Of a stretch of 64,000 nt of DNA, positions 47,396-60,080 are shown piece by piece (the stretch's first letter is position 1; each line of letters opens with the position of its first letter). The translations under genes and the position numbers were made by a program. Source of the DNA: Alnus glutinosa (Eukaryota; Streptophyta; Magnoliopsida; Fagales; Betulaceae); the NCBI RefSeq assembly GCF_958979055.1, contig NC_084886.1:50241654-50305653 (forward strand), in the 5' to 3' direction. The notes beneath the pieces were generated by a model. It ran no database searches and was not told the origin of the DNA. It worked only from the letters and a program-made list of their open reading frames with translations.

Positions 47396-50300
47396 ATTTA
47401 TGCATCTAACGATAAAAGAAATGGAGAGGATCCTATTACATTTCGAGTGAGATTGAGAGGGGCTATTTTGTGATTGAGTAATACTATGTACTATATTTTT
47501 ATCTTATTCTTGTTTTATTGGATTTATTTGACAATGTCCATTAACTTTTAAATTTTTTTATTGTAAAGGTTGATGAACATTATCACATCAATTCAAAAAA
47601 ATAAAAACGAGATAGAATTAGGTATATAAACATTATTTTTACACTTATTTATCACAAAAAAGATAAATATCTTACAATACATCACATCAATTAATATAAA
47701 ATAAATATAAAAAGTAACATTACTTTCATATTTTTTTTAAAAAAACGTGCAAACATATTTATTACATGTTCATCCACCATTATGACTTTTGTCCATTTAA
47801 TAAAATAAAATGAAGGTTTTCAATTCCACTGTCACACCCTTGTCAAGTGGGATCCTCAACATTGATGAGGAATGGGTATAGCGCGTGTGATGAACGCGCT
47901 CTGGGTAAGGCAGAGAATGGGCTTTGCGCTGGAATTATTTAATAATTCTGAGACTTTTATTGGCCTTTTTGGAAAAAGAAAGAATTATGGGACTTTTATA
48001 GATTTGTCTTTGAAGGCATGTAAAGGTGATGTAAGCAGATTCATATTGGATGGCTTACTTTTAGGAGTTCGCTCACGCTATCAAGAAGATACCCCATTGT
48101 GGGGTGCTCACATGATCAGTCTATTGGGTAACTATTTTCTTAAATTTTATTTATTTTTTAAAAAATATAGAAAAAAAATTTTTAAAAAAATTCTAATAAC
48201 AGAATTTCTTAGTGTTCCATAAATTAAGAAAAAAGCAAAATAAACAAAAATGTTATCCTAAATGTAAGTTTACACTTTTGCTCTACTTTACATTATTTTG
48301 ACATAAAAATATTTTCCCTTTCCTCTAATATTTATTTGAAAGAATATTTAAACAGCTTTCTCTTTCTTTTTTATTTTTCTTATAATTTATTTGAAATAAT
48401 ATTTAAATGGTATAAAAAATTGACAAAGAAGGCTATTGTTGAACTTATTTAAATATAAAAGTAAAAAGTAATTTAATTTCTTAAATTTAAGAAAAATCTT
48501 AAAAAAAAAAAAACTGATCGTAGTGCTCTAATCTCATAGATTAGATGTGGCCAGGGAATTAGGTGTTATCGCGCTTTGTAGTTTGCAATTTTATATAGAA
48601 AACGTTAAAAATACAACTTTTACAATTTTTTAGGTGAATTAAAGAATGTAGTTTTAATTAAAAACTATGATTGTAGAATCATACAAACATGAGTTTAAAT
48701 ATAGGGATAATAGAAAAAATCTAATATTACTTATATTTTTTTGAATTTTTATTTAATTTAGAGCAACCCCCAAAACACACACACACTATCTATGGTCAAA
48801 TAGAAGGAGTGTATTTTTAATTGTTACTAAATGGTTTTTTATATTATCAATGGGTGAAAAATAGATAAATAAATTCATGATGAATGAAAAATATCGATAA
48901 GTTCTTTCATTTGATATAAACATTCTTTGAATTTTTTGTTTTCTAGAAATACCCTTCAAAACTACTAATTTTCTTTAATTTGTTGATTTAAGTACAAAAC
49001 TTTTTACGAACTTGCCCTCACCAAATAAATTTTCAATTGGTGTGAGACTGTGAGTACCAATTTCAAAACCAAAAGTACCTACTCTACCAACCCAACCCTA
49101 TAATTGTGTTATAATTTTTACTATTCACTTATAAATTGATGTGATTATTTGCAATAATATTAAATATAAAACGTGGTATTAAATATTAATCAGTTGCCAA
49201 GAGGTAAGTGAAATTGACATGCTCAACAATGCAACACTCATTAGTGAAGTTCATAATACTCTAAACATTTATTTAACATTTGTATGGACGATAGAAATGC
49301 TAGATACCGTATTTTTATTTAATTTTACTGACATGACATTATAAATCAGCTTTTTGATAACTATTTTTTTTAAATAAAAAAAGAATTAACTAATAAATGC
49401 GTAGTGTATAGCATTAATCTATAAACTTTATGTGTCAAAGATAATTGTAGTCTAAATCTAAGGATGAATCAAGAGTCTTTGATATTAAGAGGTTAGACCT
49501 CCTTGATTTGTTTAGTAAATAATAATGATCATGAAATGCATGTGTTGTTATCGTGTATAATAATGATGAATAAAATGGAATGAAAAGAGAGAGAGCAAAG
49601 AAAAATAAAGACACATATTTATGTGGTTCGAGTCGTTCGACAATCTGTTTACGCCTACTAGAATGCAGTTATATTTAATAATGATTTAGGGTTACAATAT
49701 AATATATTTATAACAAAACCCTACTTTACGAGCATATATGAAAAACTTTAAAAATATTAGTATTTTCTTATTACTCTCTATGTTTAAAAAAATATGAACC
49801 ACTTATTCTATTGATATGAACATAGCTTAGATAGCTCATTATCTCGTTGTCCTCCTTCTTCCATTCTTTTTTTTCGTGACATTCATCATTTCATCATAGT
49901 GCGTACACAGTATTTGTGTTTTAGAATTTTGAAAATTCAATCCTTATCCCAAACCCATGAATTTATTTTGTCTTTAGTCCTTTGTTCTTCGTGGACAGAG
50001 ATCACCAGCAATCTCTTGTCAAAGAGAAGGAGAATAAAATTATAAGGAGTTAAAGAGAGGTTTTCCTTCCTTGTCCGAGTGAGTCCAATTATTCTATAAA
50101 ATCAAACTGCAAATTAAAATAAGGATTTTGTCAAAAATTTGGTAATAAAATTCCTATTTAAATGAGAAAAAGAAATATTTTATAAAATGACTAGAAGGGA
50201 AAAAAAAAAAAAAATGAAATCTCTGAGTGGGTAGACATGCGTGCAAGAAAAAAAAGAGCTTATTAAAAAACAAAGAAAAGTGTGAGTGTGTTTGTCTCAC

Positions 50301-50838
50301 ACCGATTGAACAAAGCGAGTAGAACGAATTGATAAACTCATTCTTCTCACTAAAAAATAGGCAATTTTGATAAGATGTGTCGGATTAAGTTTGTAAACTT
50401 GTTTGAAAACCTCTTGCTTTCTTAATTTGGTTGCGTGGATTTATCCCCCTTCTCCATTATCCCAAATTCTCAAAAAAAAAAGGAAAAAAAGAAAAAGAAA
50501 AATAAAGAAGAAGCTTTCTGAATTACCCATGGATGATTGGACCCATGAATTTTCCAAACGGATGATCCAATCGCTGTAGCTACCCGACAAGATCATATTG
50601 GTCGTCCACGTGTCACTCCTTGAAGCAATCAGACTGTGTCTGAACAGATTGAACCAGACCTCATATTCCGAAGCCCACAATGAAGCCCAAACCCTGAAGT
50701 TGTCAAAATAAGAACTTTTTACCAAAATCCACAGTCCCACCATTTCGTCATCCCCAAGCGATTGCCTTTCTCATCGAAATTCCAAAAACCCTAAACCGAT
50801 AATTCTCACGCAGAGAAGGAAGAAACAAGAAAAGAGAA
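47396..50838. other. AT-rich intergenic DNA before MSP1 gene
   Basis: About 3.4 kb with no supported gene. An ORF at 47872-48222 has no known domain and lies at the end of a less AT-rich patch (47820-48120), possibly a gene remnant. The last 350 bases are the promoter and 5' UTR of the MSP1-type gene; CCACGTGTC (50609-50617) is a G-box/ABRE-like site. Confidence 0.4.
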
Positions 50839-53800
50839 ATGGGGGGCTCGTCGGAGACGAAGTTCTTGCAAGAGCTGGTGCTGTACGCGGCGAGCGCGGC
50901 TCTGAGTTGCTTGGTGCTGTTCGCGGGGCTCCGACACCTCGACCCCAACCGCGAGGCCGCCAAGAAAGCTGTCGAGCACAAGAAGGAGATCGCCAAGCGC
51001 TTGGGTCGCCCCCTCATCCAGACCAACCCTTACGAGGTGCGTAATTCATTCCAGCAGAACGCCACCGTTTCACCCACCGTTCCTTCTGCTGTTTGGGTTT
51101 TTTGTTAGGGTTTGGAATTCCCAAGTCCGTGGAATTTGAAAAAAAAAAAAAAAAAAATTAGAATTTTGCGCTGGATTTATTGGGGGGTTGTTTTTCTTTT
51201 GACTACTGAGTGATTGAGTAATTGTGTCCCTAATATGACATGGAAATCGGAGAATAACGTTGTTGTGGTTCATTTATTTTTGGATTTTTTTTTTTATGGT
51301 GAACTTTCTATATGAGGAAGCTTAACAGCAACGAGTTTTTCTTGTGGTAGAGGGAAGTATAGAGAAGAGGATTTTCCTCCTTGTTCTGCTAAAGCGACTT
51401 CCCTTTTGGGATAGCAAAATGAGGAATAGAGACTTTAGTAGGTTTAGCAGAATTTGGATAAATTGCAATAAAGTTATGGGTTCTTAATATAAAAACCCTT
51501 CATCCAGCTTGGGCCATTGAAGTGATAAATTGTGCCTCACTGAAACCATCGGCATAGGATCAACTTTTGGATTTCATGACGCTGTCATTTTCTGTTTCAG
51601 GTTGTAGTTTTCTTTTATTGCTCTGGTCTGTTGACGGGTTTTTGTGAAATCTATAAAAAGAGCACAAAGGACTCTATGCTCTGGAATGCCCAAACACTCC
51701 CTTATCTGACTAAAGCGTGGGATTTTAGTTGTGAAATAATTTCCTAGGAACAGACATGACCTTGTGAGGATGCACTAGTGGTTATTGTGGATGAGGCGGG
51801 CTGGTAGAGGTGAACCTACATGTTAAATTTGTGTATACCTTGTGACATCTGTGTCAGCACTAGCATTAGGAAGATAATATAAACACTGTCGAATGACTTT
51901 TTGGGTGCTTGTCTTGTTATTTGCTAGAGAAAGCTCTCCTCTTTGTTAATTAACCTCTTTTCAAAATATTGTTTAGCAATGGAGCAATATATTATAATCT
52001 ACATAGAGAACTGGTTTTAATTTATTTGTTCTATGTCAAAATCTTCAGAAGATTGTTTTATCAAAATAAAATTCTTAGAATTTGTGTAGAAACAAAGTGT
52101 CAAAATTCTCACTGTTTTCTCCTTTGACTCATGTCTCTCTTTATATTACAGGATGTCATAGCCTGTGATGTTATAAATCCTGACCACATTGATGTGGAAT
52201 TTGACTCTATTGGAGGACTGGAAACTATCAAGCAAGCTTTATTTGAACTGGTGATTCTCCCACTACGGAGGCCTGACCTTTTCTCCCACGGGAAGCTTCT
52301 GGGTCCCCAGAAAGGGGTCTTGTTATATGGACCTCCTGGTACTGGAAAGACAATGCTTGCCAAAGCTATTGCAAAAGAGTCTGGAGCTGTTTTCATCAAT
52401 GTGAGGATATCAAATCTGATGAGCAAATGGTTCGGTGATGCACAAAAACTTGGTGAGTGAAGATTGTAATTATCCTTCCTATCTTGGATTTGTGGGTTTT
52501 TCTTCATGCCCCTTCCAAACATATATAATTTCATCAAGTATTTGTGCTTTTTCTTTTCTTGTGGTGGGCCTCATTTTTCCGCTTTTTTTGATAAGTAAAA
52601 GGAAATAAGTACGAGTTAATGGGCCTCATTAAATTTAGTTAATCAAATTTGGTTTGACCTTTGATGATAAAAGTGAGATAATATCAACTAAGAACACATG
52701 GCTTTATGTCCCTATCTATTGGGTTAATTGAGCTGAACACAATTGGACCAGTAAGATGGTTTGAACACTTTCTTTTGGTCCACGATTATGTGAGAATATT
52801 TTAGGTATCATTGGTTCTACTATTATAGATTTTCACTTTAGTCAAACTAATTGCAATTTAATTCAAATGGATTTCTGACATAGGTTTGAGATTGTCTAAT
52901 GATTTTAATTTTAAGAATTCTTGCAATTTTCGTTTTTGTGATGTTAATAATGTGTTCTGCATAAAGAATATTATAATAAGCATATTATATTTCATGGGTA
53001 TAAATTGTCTGTTTCAATATCATCCTTTATAAGAGCTTCTAACAATCTACTCAACTAATAAATGAAAAAAGAATAATATATATGTTGTATGTATGTACAT
53101 TTGTATGTGTTGACAATCATGTATCTAGTTAAGAGTGTAAGCAATCCTGCTACATGGTAAAGGAGGAAAAAAGAATGTGATCAAATGGTTGATTAAGAAG
53201 CCAGCTTCTTTATAATGAAACTGTACTTCCTTCGCTCCCTTTTTTCTAATGGGAAGATGTACTGGTTGTACTTTTTTTTAGATAAATTAGTTTATGCTTG
53301 TGAACCACAAATAGATGAAGTAGATTATCTATATTCTTAGTTGTGTTTTCTGCCATGTGCGGTGCTTAGATGAAGTAGATTATATGTTTTCTTAGTTGTG
53401 TCTTCTGCCAAGTGTGGTGCTTAGATGAAGTAGATTTATGCTTTCTTAGTTGTGTCTTCTGCTAAGTTTGATGCTTTAATTTTGTCAATCGTCAATAGTG
53501 CAAACATTATTTTTGCAGTGGCTGCTGTATTTAGCTTGGCTTATAAACTCCAGCCAGCTATCATATTTATTGATGAGGTCGATAGTTTCTTGGGACAGCG
53601 GCGAAATACCGATCATGAAGCATTAACAAACATGAAGACTGAGTTCATGGCTTTATGGGATGGATTCACCACAGATCGTAAGTTTAAGTGCTTTAAACAC
53701 ATTTATGTCTTGTGATTTTCTCTTTGAAGAATCGAGTAGAATGTTTGTCATAAAGAGGATCTATAGCAACGAGGAGCCGTACATAGTCCTCTTTAGTTAA

Positions 53801-55059
53801 TCCAGTTTTCTCAGATGTCTTGGTTTTTTATGATTTTATATTGTTCTTGTAGAGAATGCTCGAGTGATGGTTCTTGCAGCTACTAATCGTCCATCAGAAC
53901 TTGATGAAGCAATACTTCGGCGTCTTCCTCAGGCTTTTGAGATTGGGATACCTGACCGCAGGGAGAGGGCTGAGATACTGAGGGTGGTTTTGAAGGGTGA
54001 GAGTGTTGAAAGCAACATTGACTATGATCGCCTAGCTAGCTTGTGTGAAGGTTACACGGGTTCAGATCTTCTTGAACTCTGTAAGAAAGCAGCATATTTT
54101 CCTATCAGGGACCTACTAGATGAAGAGAAGACTGGGAAACGATCTTCTGTGAGTGCCTATTATTTTCTTCTTCCACTAGTTAGCTTTTCTTTTTCAATTA
54201 AAAAATTATTCCTTTTGGTGGCATGCTTGGGTATGGCAGAACCTTGTGACAATACATAATTTCAAAGATAACCTTAAATTCTACTTCTCTTTTTGCTTTG
54301 TATGCAAAGTATCTCACATCCGTGTTACCAATCATTTTTTGTGTCATGAAATTGATTATTTAAGAATCTCTTTACTGTTTCTCTTGATCATTGCTCAAGT
54401 TCTTTTAAGCGTTCAGTATATAGCTATAATTCTACATACTATTGACTTTGTAGATGGTAAGCATAATTCTGTTTTATTGATTCATGGCTTCATATGTATG
54501 TATTTTTGTTTTGTCTGCCTTTCTCTTCAGAATATTGCCGGTGTCCATGGGGTTAAAGTCTTATTTTAGGAACCATGGCAACCAACAACCTTTTGTAATA
54601 CATGAACTAAAATGATGGGCATCAAGTGACTTTTCTCTTGACCCTTCCACTGGATATTTACATGTTGAATAAGTCTTATTTGCATGGAGAGTAAAGAAAT
54701 GTAATTCATATTACATCAGTATAAAAAAAAAAACTTCAGTTATATACGCCTTTGCCAAAATAAACATATAATTTAGCTCGATTTTATGGAGTTCTGTTTT
54801 GCATGGTACCGACTATTGTATATGTTTTATGTTCCAGGCACCGAGACCATTGACTCAATCAGACTTGGAGAAAGTCCTTGCCACATCAATAAAGACAAAG
54901 GTAGCTGCTAGTGAATACACTGGATTAACCTCACAATCAGCAGGGTGGTCGAGGAATAGGGAGCCAGCTGATTATCAGGTTCAAGCTGCAATAAGTGAGC
55001 TCTCTAAGCTTGTAGTTTCCCAAATATTGAACATTCAATCAGATGCCCCGGACCAGTGA
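50839..55059 (+). CDS. MSP1/ATAD1-type AAA-ATPase
   Basis: Membrane-anchored AAA-ATPase that, in yeast and animals (Msp1, ATAD1), pulls mislocalised tail-anchored proteins out of the outer mitochondrial and peroxisomal membranes. Exons 50839-51036, 52152-52452, 53519-53677, 53853-54148 and 54838-55059 join in frame to 391 residues, normal length. An N-terminal membrane helix (about residues 13-33, [19 protein letters not shown]) is followed by a linker and one AAA domain: Walker A GPPGTGKT (126-133), Walker B IIFIDE (181-186), sensor-1 region [17 protein letters not shown], and [11 protein letters not shown] of the C-terminal lid. No motif is missing. It closely resembles Arabidopsis At5g53540 and At4g27680. 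A short tandem repeat lies in intron 2. Confidence 0.95.
53312..53477. repeat. Three-copy intronic tandem repeat, period about 56
   Basis: AGATGAAGTAGATTA followed by TTCTTAGTTGTGT and TTCTGCCAAGTG-like words starts at 53312, 53368 and 53423. It lies in intron 2 of the MSP1-type gene just before exon 3 and does not disturb the acceptor at 53518. Confidence 0.85.
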
Positions 55060-55832
55060 ATTTTTTACATTGAAACCGAGTCTGCTTAAGCAAAATTTGA
55101 TCGACAGTAACTTTGTTAGCCGTAGAGAATTTGCCATATACATATCTAAAATTTGTTGATTGGCTATAATATTTTTGTATGTCTTTTAAAATTTCATGTT
55201 TAATATAGCAATTGAAACAATCAATTTGCTTCTGTTTTCAGTTTCGCTCCCTCTTTCTTTTTTTACGACTTTTAGAAGTTAATTTGGATTTGCTATAGAT
55301 TGGTATTGTCTTAAGCATCAAGTAAATATTCAATCAGATGGTCCAATGTTTGACCCTTCAAAATTAGCACATTCTTTAAATTTCCAGGAGACACCAGTGA
55401 GTGTCACCCGCATTTACCTGAACTTCTCTCTTTTGATTGCAGCCCCTCCCCCTCAATCGGATGAATCAGCATTATTTCCATCCATCTTTCTCTCTTTCTC
55501 AGAAATAAAAAATAAAATCAGTTGAGTAGGATGATAATATGGTTTGTTCTCAAACACTATTGTCCACAAAATCATTAGTAGTGAATTATATGCAAATAAA
55601 CTCGATCAAATTCTCCAATCTCAAGAAATTTAATATGAGTCATAAAGAAGTAGAAGCTAGGATGAAGAAAGTACAAAGATGCTGGCCGACTGGCCGTAGG
55701 GAAAGTGGGAAACTGAGTTTATCTTAATTAGCTCCAGCCGTTTCGACAAAGCTCCATTAATTGCACCAAGGAAAAATCAGCTAAGCTTTCAGCCATATTT
55801 TGTCGTTATAGGTATGTAATTGTTCTCATGCC
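55060..55832. other. MSP1 3' flank and intergenic DNA
   Basis: 3' UTR and flank of the MSP1-type gene, then unrecognised sequence. An ORF at 55539-55727 shows no domain. Confidence 0.4.
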
Positions 55833-56283
55833 CCGGGGTGGGCATGAGTTTGGTAGGTGGTTAAGTCGGTTCACTGACTTTTGTCGGAATGCAGTCAGTG
55901 AATTTATTTCGGTTAAGTCAGTTAATAAGCGGTCGGTTTAAGTCGGTTAAGCGGTTAATAGGCGGTCGGTAAAGCGGTTAATAAGTGCTCGGTTAAATCG
56001 GTTAACGTGGGTAATGAAACCACGTCGTTTTGATTTTTTTAAAGGGAAAAAAATAGGATTAAATGTTTCGTTCTTACTAAAACGACGTTGTTTCGTTTTA
56101 TGTCGGTTCGGTTCAGTTAATCGGTTGAAATAAAATGCGGTTCGGCTCGGTTTGGTTACCGAACCGTCTTTCGAAATAAAATTTTATACCGACTACTGAA
56201 CCGAAAATTAGTTGGTAGATGGTCGATGGCGGTTTGATTCTATTCGGTAATCGGTCGGTAGACGGATAATTTACCCACCCCTA
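55833..56283. mobile_element. hAT-type MITE (GGGGTGGGC ends)
   Basis: Starts CCGGGGTGGGCAT and ends TTACCCACCCCTAT, the common end type of plant hAT-like non-autonomous elements. Flanks are CTCATGCC (55825-55832) and TTCATGCC (56284-56291), an 8-base duplication with one mismatch. The body is reiterated CGGTTAAGTCGGTTAA and CGGTCGGTA words. Confidence 0.85.
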
Positions 56284-56419
56284 TTCATGCCTCATGGGAT
56301 CCAAAACTATTTTTATTTATAAAATGAAGGATTTATTTGAGATCGTTGGTGTAATGACAAGGGGAGCCATATTTGCATTGTCTGAGTTTTTTTATAATCA
56401 CTTACACAATTCAGTTTCA

Positions 56420-56740
56420 CTTAGGGTGTGTTTGAGATTGCAATTTCATAAATAAATCGTGCAATTTTAAACTAAATCACAAAAAAAATTAATCATTTGA
56501 GAATTGCATTTTTTTTTATAAAAAAAATTGCGATTTGAAAACGCAGAAATTTGTCTTTCTAAATCTTAGGCAATGTGGTATTTTTTTGAAAACTCGACAT
56601 TTTAAAGGCTAATATGTAATTGCCATACACTTAACTGTATTTTTAAAAATCATTTTTTGAAATCACATATTTTAAAAAATTGCTTATTTTTAAATGGCAA
56701 ACTCAAATGTGAAACTTAACACCCATAAGTATTTTTATAA
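56420..56740. mobile_element. MITE-like inverted repeat
   Basis: The left part GGGTGTGTTTGAGATTGCAA with AAATCGTGCAATTTTAAACT has loose inverted partners near 56660-56730 (AAAATTGCTTATTTTTAAAT, GGCAAACTCAAATG). Copies of this type are common in plants; the ends are not sharply set. Confidence 0.5.
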
Positions 56741-57021
56741 ATCACACACTCTACGTTAGCTATTCATCTTTTTAATGTGGAACTAAAATGTTACCGTTTT
56801 TGTTGCAATGCTTATGCGTTTAATATGTTTCCTATGCTATCAATGTGGGTTTAGAGTGGGGTACTTAGAGTTTACCAGCTTTCTGTAGGTTGGACCACGC
56901 AATTTCCAAACCTTTTTCTACCAAGTTTAATATGGATCTACTCAACCACTCTCCCTATTGGAGTAAATATGGGTTTCCTTGTCCATCAAGCATTGATTTG
57001 CTACGACCTTTAGAGTAAAAA

Positions 57022-57061
<40 letters not shown>

Positions 57062-58073
57062 ACCTTTTGGAGTCAGTACTACATGGCATCTTTCTTCAAG
57101 AAAAAGAGAAACAAAATCAAAAAGAAATTGAACCATAAAAGAGAAGATAAAAGGAGAATAAACTTCTTCACCTAATCATTCGTATCAAAGAAGAGATGAG
57201 TTGAATATTCAAATTAACCAGTTACTCAAAAATAGAACTTATTTTGGTCACTTGTGGTTAGCAAGTTGCAACAGCTACCAATGATTAAAGACCCTCTGTA
57301 GCTGAGCTGGCATTATAAATTAGAATAGGTATGGTTGGGTTTGAAGTGAAGTGTTGTGTCAAAGCCATACTTACTTAAAGGTAGGCAGCTCCGTCCAGCC
57401 AATAAAGCAAGGCTTTTTCATTAAAACTCTTTTCTGTGGGTCTCACTCACATTCTTTTTATTATAAAAAAAAGATAGGACCAAAAGTTTTTCCTTTTTTT
57501 TCTTTTTTTTTTTTTTAAAAAAAAAATAATAAAAAAAATCCACAAACAATTTGAAAGAATAACCCAAATACAACCAAGGAGATAGCTAGCTAGAAGATGA
57601 CAAATTATGGAGAAATATGCACATAAAATAAGTTAAACTTGGACCATGAATTCGTATGAACCATACATAACCCAATATAATTAGTGGATATAATGCCACA
57701 GATTGCAGTATCAAGTGCCAAAGGAATCGATCGGTGTGCATTCATGAAAGGGAGCCATCAAATTATATATATATATATATGATGCTTCAAAATCAAAATC
57801 GTTGTCAACAGATTTTCTGAGGCTGCAATGATCATGCCATCATGGCATAAAGACAAGTATACTTTATACCACAGCAACCTGTTGCATCTCTCTGCATAAA
57901 TTTGTGATACTGGATCATCGGCTATTTCGGTCCACAAACAGAGCCTTTCTTTTGACAGTTGCTCCTGATAACCTTATTAGAGCTAAATCTTCTTTTCATT
58001 CCAATATAAGGAGAATCTTATTCCGTGAAGTATCCCGTTAAAATTTGAGTACAGTTGATATGACATTTCAATC
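56741..58073. other. AT-rich intergenic DNA
   Basis: (TA)n at 57029-57058 and 57765-57781, and poly-T then poly-A at 57491-57537. The words CGTTGTCAACAGATTTTC, TGAGGCTG near 57800 also occur near 30495 next to another (TA)n, so a dispersed repeat may be present. No gene is seen. Confidence 0.4.
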
Positions 58074-58081
58074 AATTTTTG

Positions 58082-58611
58082 GGGATAATTGTATCATTGG
58101 TCTTTGAGATTGGCGTAAATTACAAATCACTCCCTGTGGTACAAAATGTTTATAGAGGATCCCCGTGGTAGACTATAATTACGAATCACTTCTTGAACTC
58201 ATTTTTCGTTCACCAAGTTAACAAATTCCGTTAGTTTGTCACGTTATATCTAGTAGGAAATCGACACGTGACCACCCCAGGTCCTAGGGTGGCCACATGT
58301 CACCCCTCAGACGTGGCTGGGCCACCCCCGACAACCACCCCTTTGTTATTTTCTATTTTTTTTAAAAATAAAATAAAATAATTTTTAAGTTTTATTTATT
58401 TATTTATTTTTATTGTAATGATCACGTATCAATTTCTTATTGGGTATGACGTGACAAACTAACAGAATTTGTTAACTTGGTGGATGAAAACGGGTTCAAG
58501 AAGTCATTCGTAATTATAGTTTACCACATGGACCCTCTATGAAATTTTTGTACTACATGAAGTGATTTGTAATTTAGGCCAACCTCAGAGACAAATGGTA
58601 CAATTATTCAT
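58082..58611. mobile_element. hAT-type MITE with long arms
   Basis: 530 bases flanked by AATTTTTG (58074-58081 and 58612-58619), an 8-base duplication. The arms are about 180 bases: ATAATTGTATCATTGGTCT, AAATTACAAATCACT, GTTAACAAATTCCGTTAG and GTCACGT-type words on the left return inverted on the right. The centre (CCACCCCAGGTCCTAGGGTGG) is GC-rich and partly self-complementary. Confidence 0.9.
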
Positions 58612-59042
58612 AATTTTTGAACGAGTCAAACTGTGAAATAAAAATGTATTACATAATATTATTCTTAAAAATTTATTTTTATTTTTTATTTTAAATAATA
58701 ACTAATTCAAAAGTTAATTGCAACGGTCGGATAAGTAAGTAATGTAAAATAATTATAGAATAAAAATATTATATATAAAATTTACTCCAAATTTACGCCT
58801 TGAAATTCATCATTGGCAACTGAAAGGGCAAAGTTGCTATTGGTCTCGTGGAGCGTTAAAGGTTGGGCGAACTTTGAATAGACTACTGCTAAGAAATAAG
58901 AATATGTATATGTATCAAAAGACATTGACAACAACATGCTTTGATTAATAACTTGAAAAGTTCAGTTTACTTGTTCAAAGCTAGGCAACTTCAGACAGCT
59001 TTTGCATGTCATGTCAAACTTACATTTATTTATTATATTTTA

Positions 59043-59457
59043 GGCAAACTTCATTTGATACTTCAACTTTCATTACTTTGCAATTTTTTTTTTTTTAAAG
59101 TTTAAAAATTATCAATTTAATGTATCCAACTTTTAATTTTTTGTAATTTCACCCGTCCGTTAAAATTTAACGAAAAATTATAGCGGAGGTCGTGAAAATC
59201 ACCAAAATACCCTCATTTTTTTTTTTTTGCAAAAAAATAAAGAATGATCTAATAATTTTGTAATTTTATAAAGTTTATCTGGATATAAGGTTTATTTTAC
59301 TATTTTACTGTTTGATTGAACCATAAACCCTAACGGGAGAGGTGCAATTGCAAATTTTTTATAATTTGATACAGTAAGTTGAGAGTTTTTAAATTTTGAG
59401 AGAGATATTGCAAAAGTAATGAAAGTTCAAAAATATTAGTAAAGTTTTCCGTTAAAT
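59043..59457. mobile_element. MITE-like element with inverted arms
   Basis: The left arm has CTTCAACTTTCATTACTTTG and AAAGTTTAAAAATTATC; the right arm has TTTAAATTTTGAGAGAG and GCAAAAGTAATGAAAGTTCA. The arms of about 60 bases are inverted, with CCGTCCGTTAAAATTTAACG in between, itself partly palindromic. The target duplication is not clear. Confidence 0.7.
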
Positions 59458-59774
59458 TTTTCTGTCATGAAAAAGTCGCAGACATTTGAGAGCTAGAGTT
59501 AGTGGTCATTAGATTGAATAGTGAGAACTTACTTAGACAGGTAAATCCTATATAAATTTTCTCACATTTTATTTGTTAACTCTAACAAAATTGTTGGAAA
59601 TACAGATCTTGTTAAGATTTGGTTTGGTTAGGCACATTGCCACATTTTTCCACACGAAAAGAGTGAAAATGATAGGAGAAAAGGTATAAGGTATTTTTTT
59701 AGATGAATTGCTCTGTTATTTATTTATTTGTCTCCAACCTCCAAAGACGCCTGACTGACCGTATATAACTAGTT

Positions 59775-59884
59775 TTTTTTTTTTTTTTTTGACATTTCCA
59801 CACAAGAGAGGGAGGGGAGATTTGAACTAGTAACTTTCGTTTCATGAGGTGTGGTCTTTAACCGATTGAGCTACCTTTTATGGA
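59775..59884 (-). mobile_element. tRNA-derived SINE with 15-bp target duplication
   Basis: On the minus strand it begins near 59884 and reads GGTAGCTCAATCGGTTAAAG (pol III A box) and, about 40 bases later, AGTTCAAATCT (B box), ending in a poly-A tail seen as T at 59773-59790. The direct repeat CGTATATAACTAGTT flanks it exactly (59760-59774 and 59885-59899). Tail plus long duplication show insertion by LINE-type target priming. About 110 bases, short for a SINE. The perfect flanks suggest a fairly young copy. Confidence 0.9.
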
Positions 59885-59983
59885 CGTATATAACTAGTTG
59901 ATCGAACAGTAATTTATCATTTTCCTTGCAATTAATTTAATGAACATAATTTTGTATACTGAATTAAATATATAACCAACAAT

Positions 59984-59986
<3 letters not shown>

Positions 59987-60070
<84 letters not shown>
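59987..60070. repeat. (AT)n microsatellite, about 84 bases
   Basis: Pure AT repeat. The words ATATAACCAACAA occur on both sides (59969-59982 and 60067-60080), suggesting slippage or a small duplication around the tract. Confidence 0.85.
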
Positions 60071-60072
<2 letters not shown>

Positions 60073-60080
60073 CCAACAAA

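Noticed and set aside
47872-48222. 116-codon plus-strand ORF
   Set aside because: Begins in ordinary DNA and ends in a Lys/Phe-rich A/T tract; no domain recognised, no splice partners.
59840-59884. tRNA gene suggested by TAGCTCAATCGG and AGTTCAAATCT on the minus strand
   Set aside because: No acceptor stem or anticodon arm can be paired, and the segment has a poly-A tail and target duplication, so it is a SINE.
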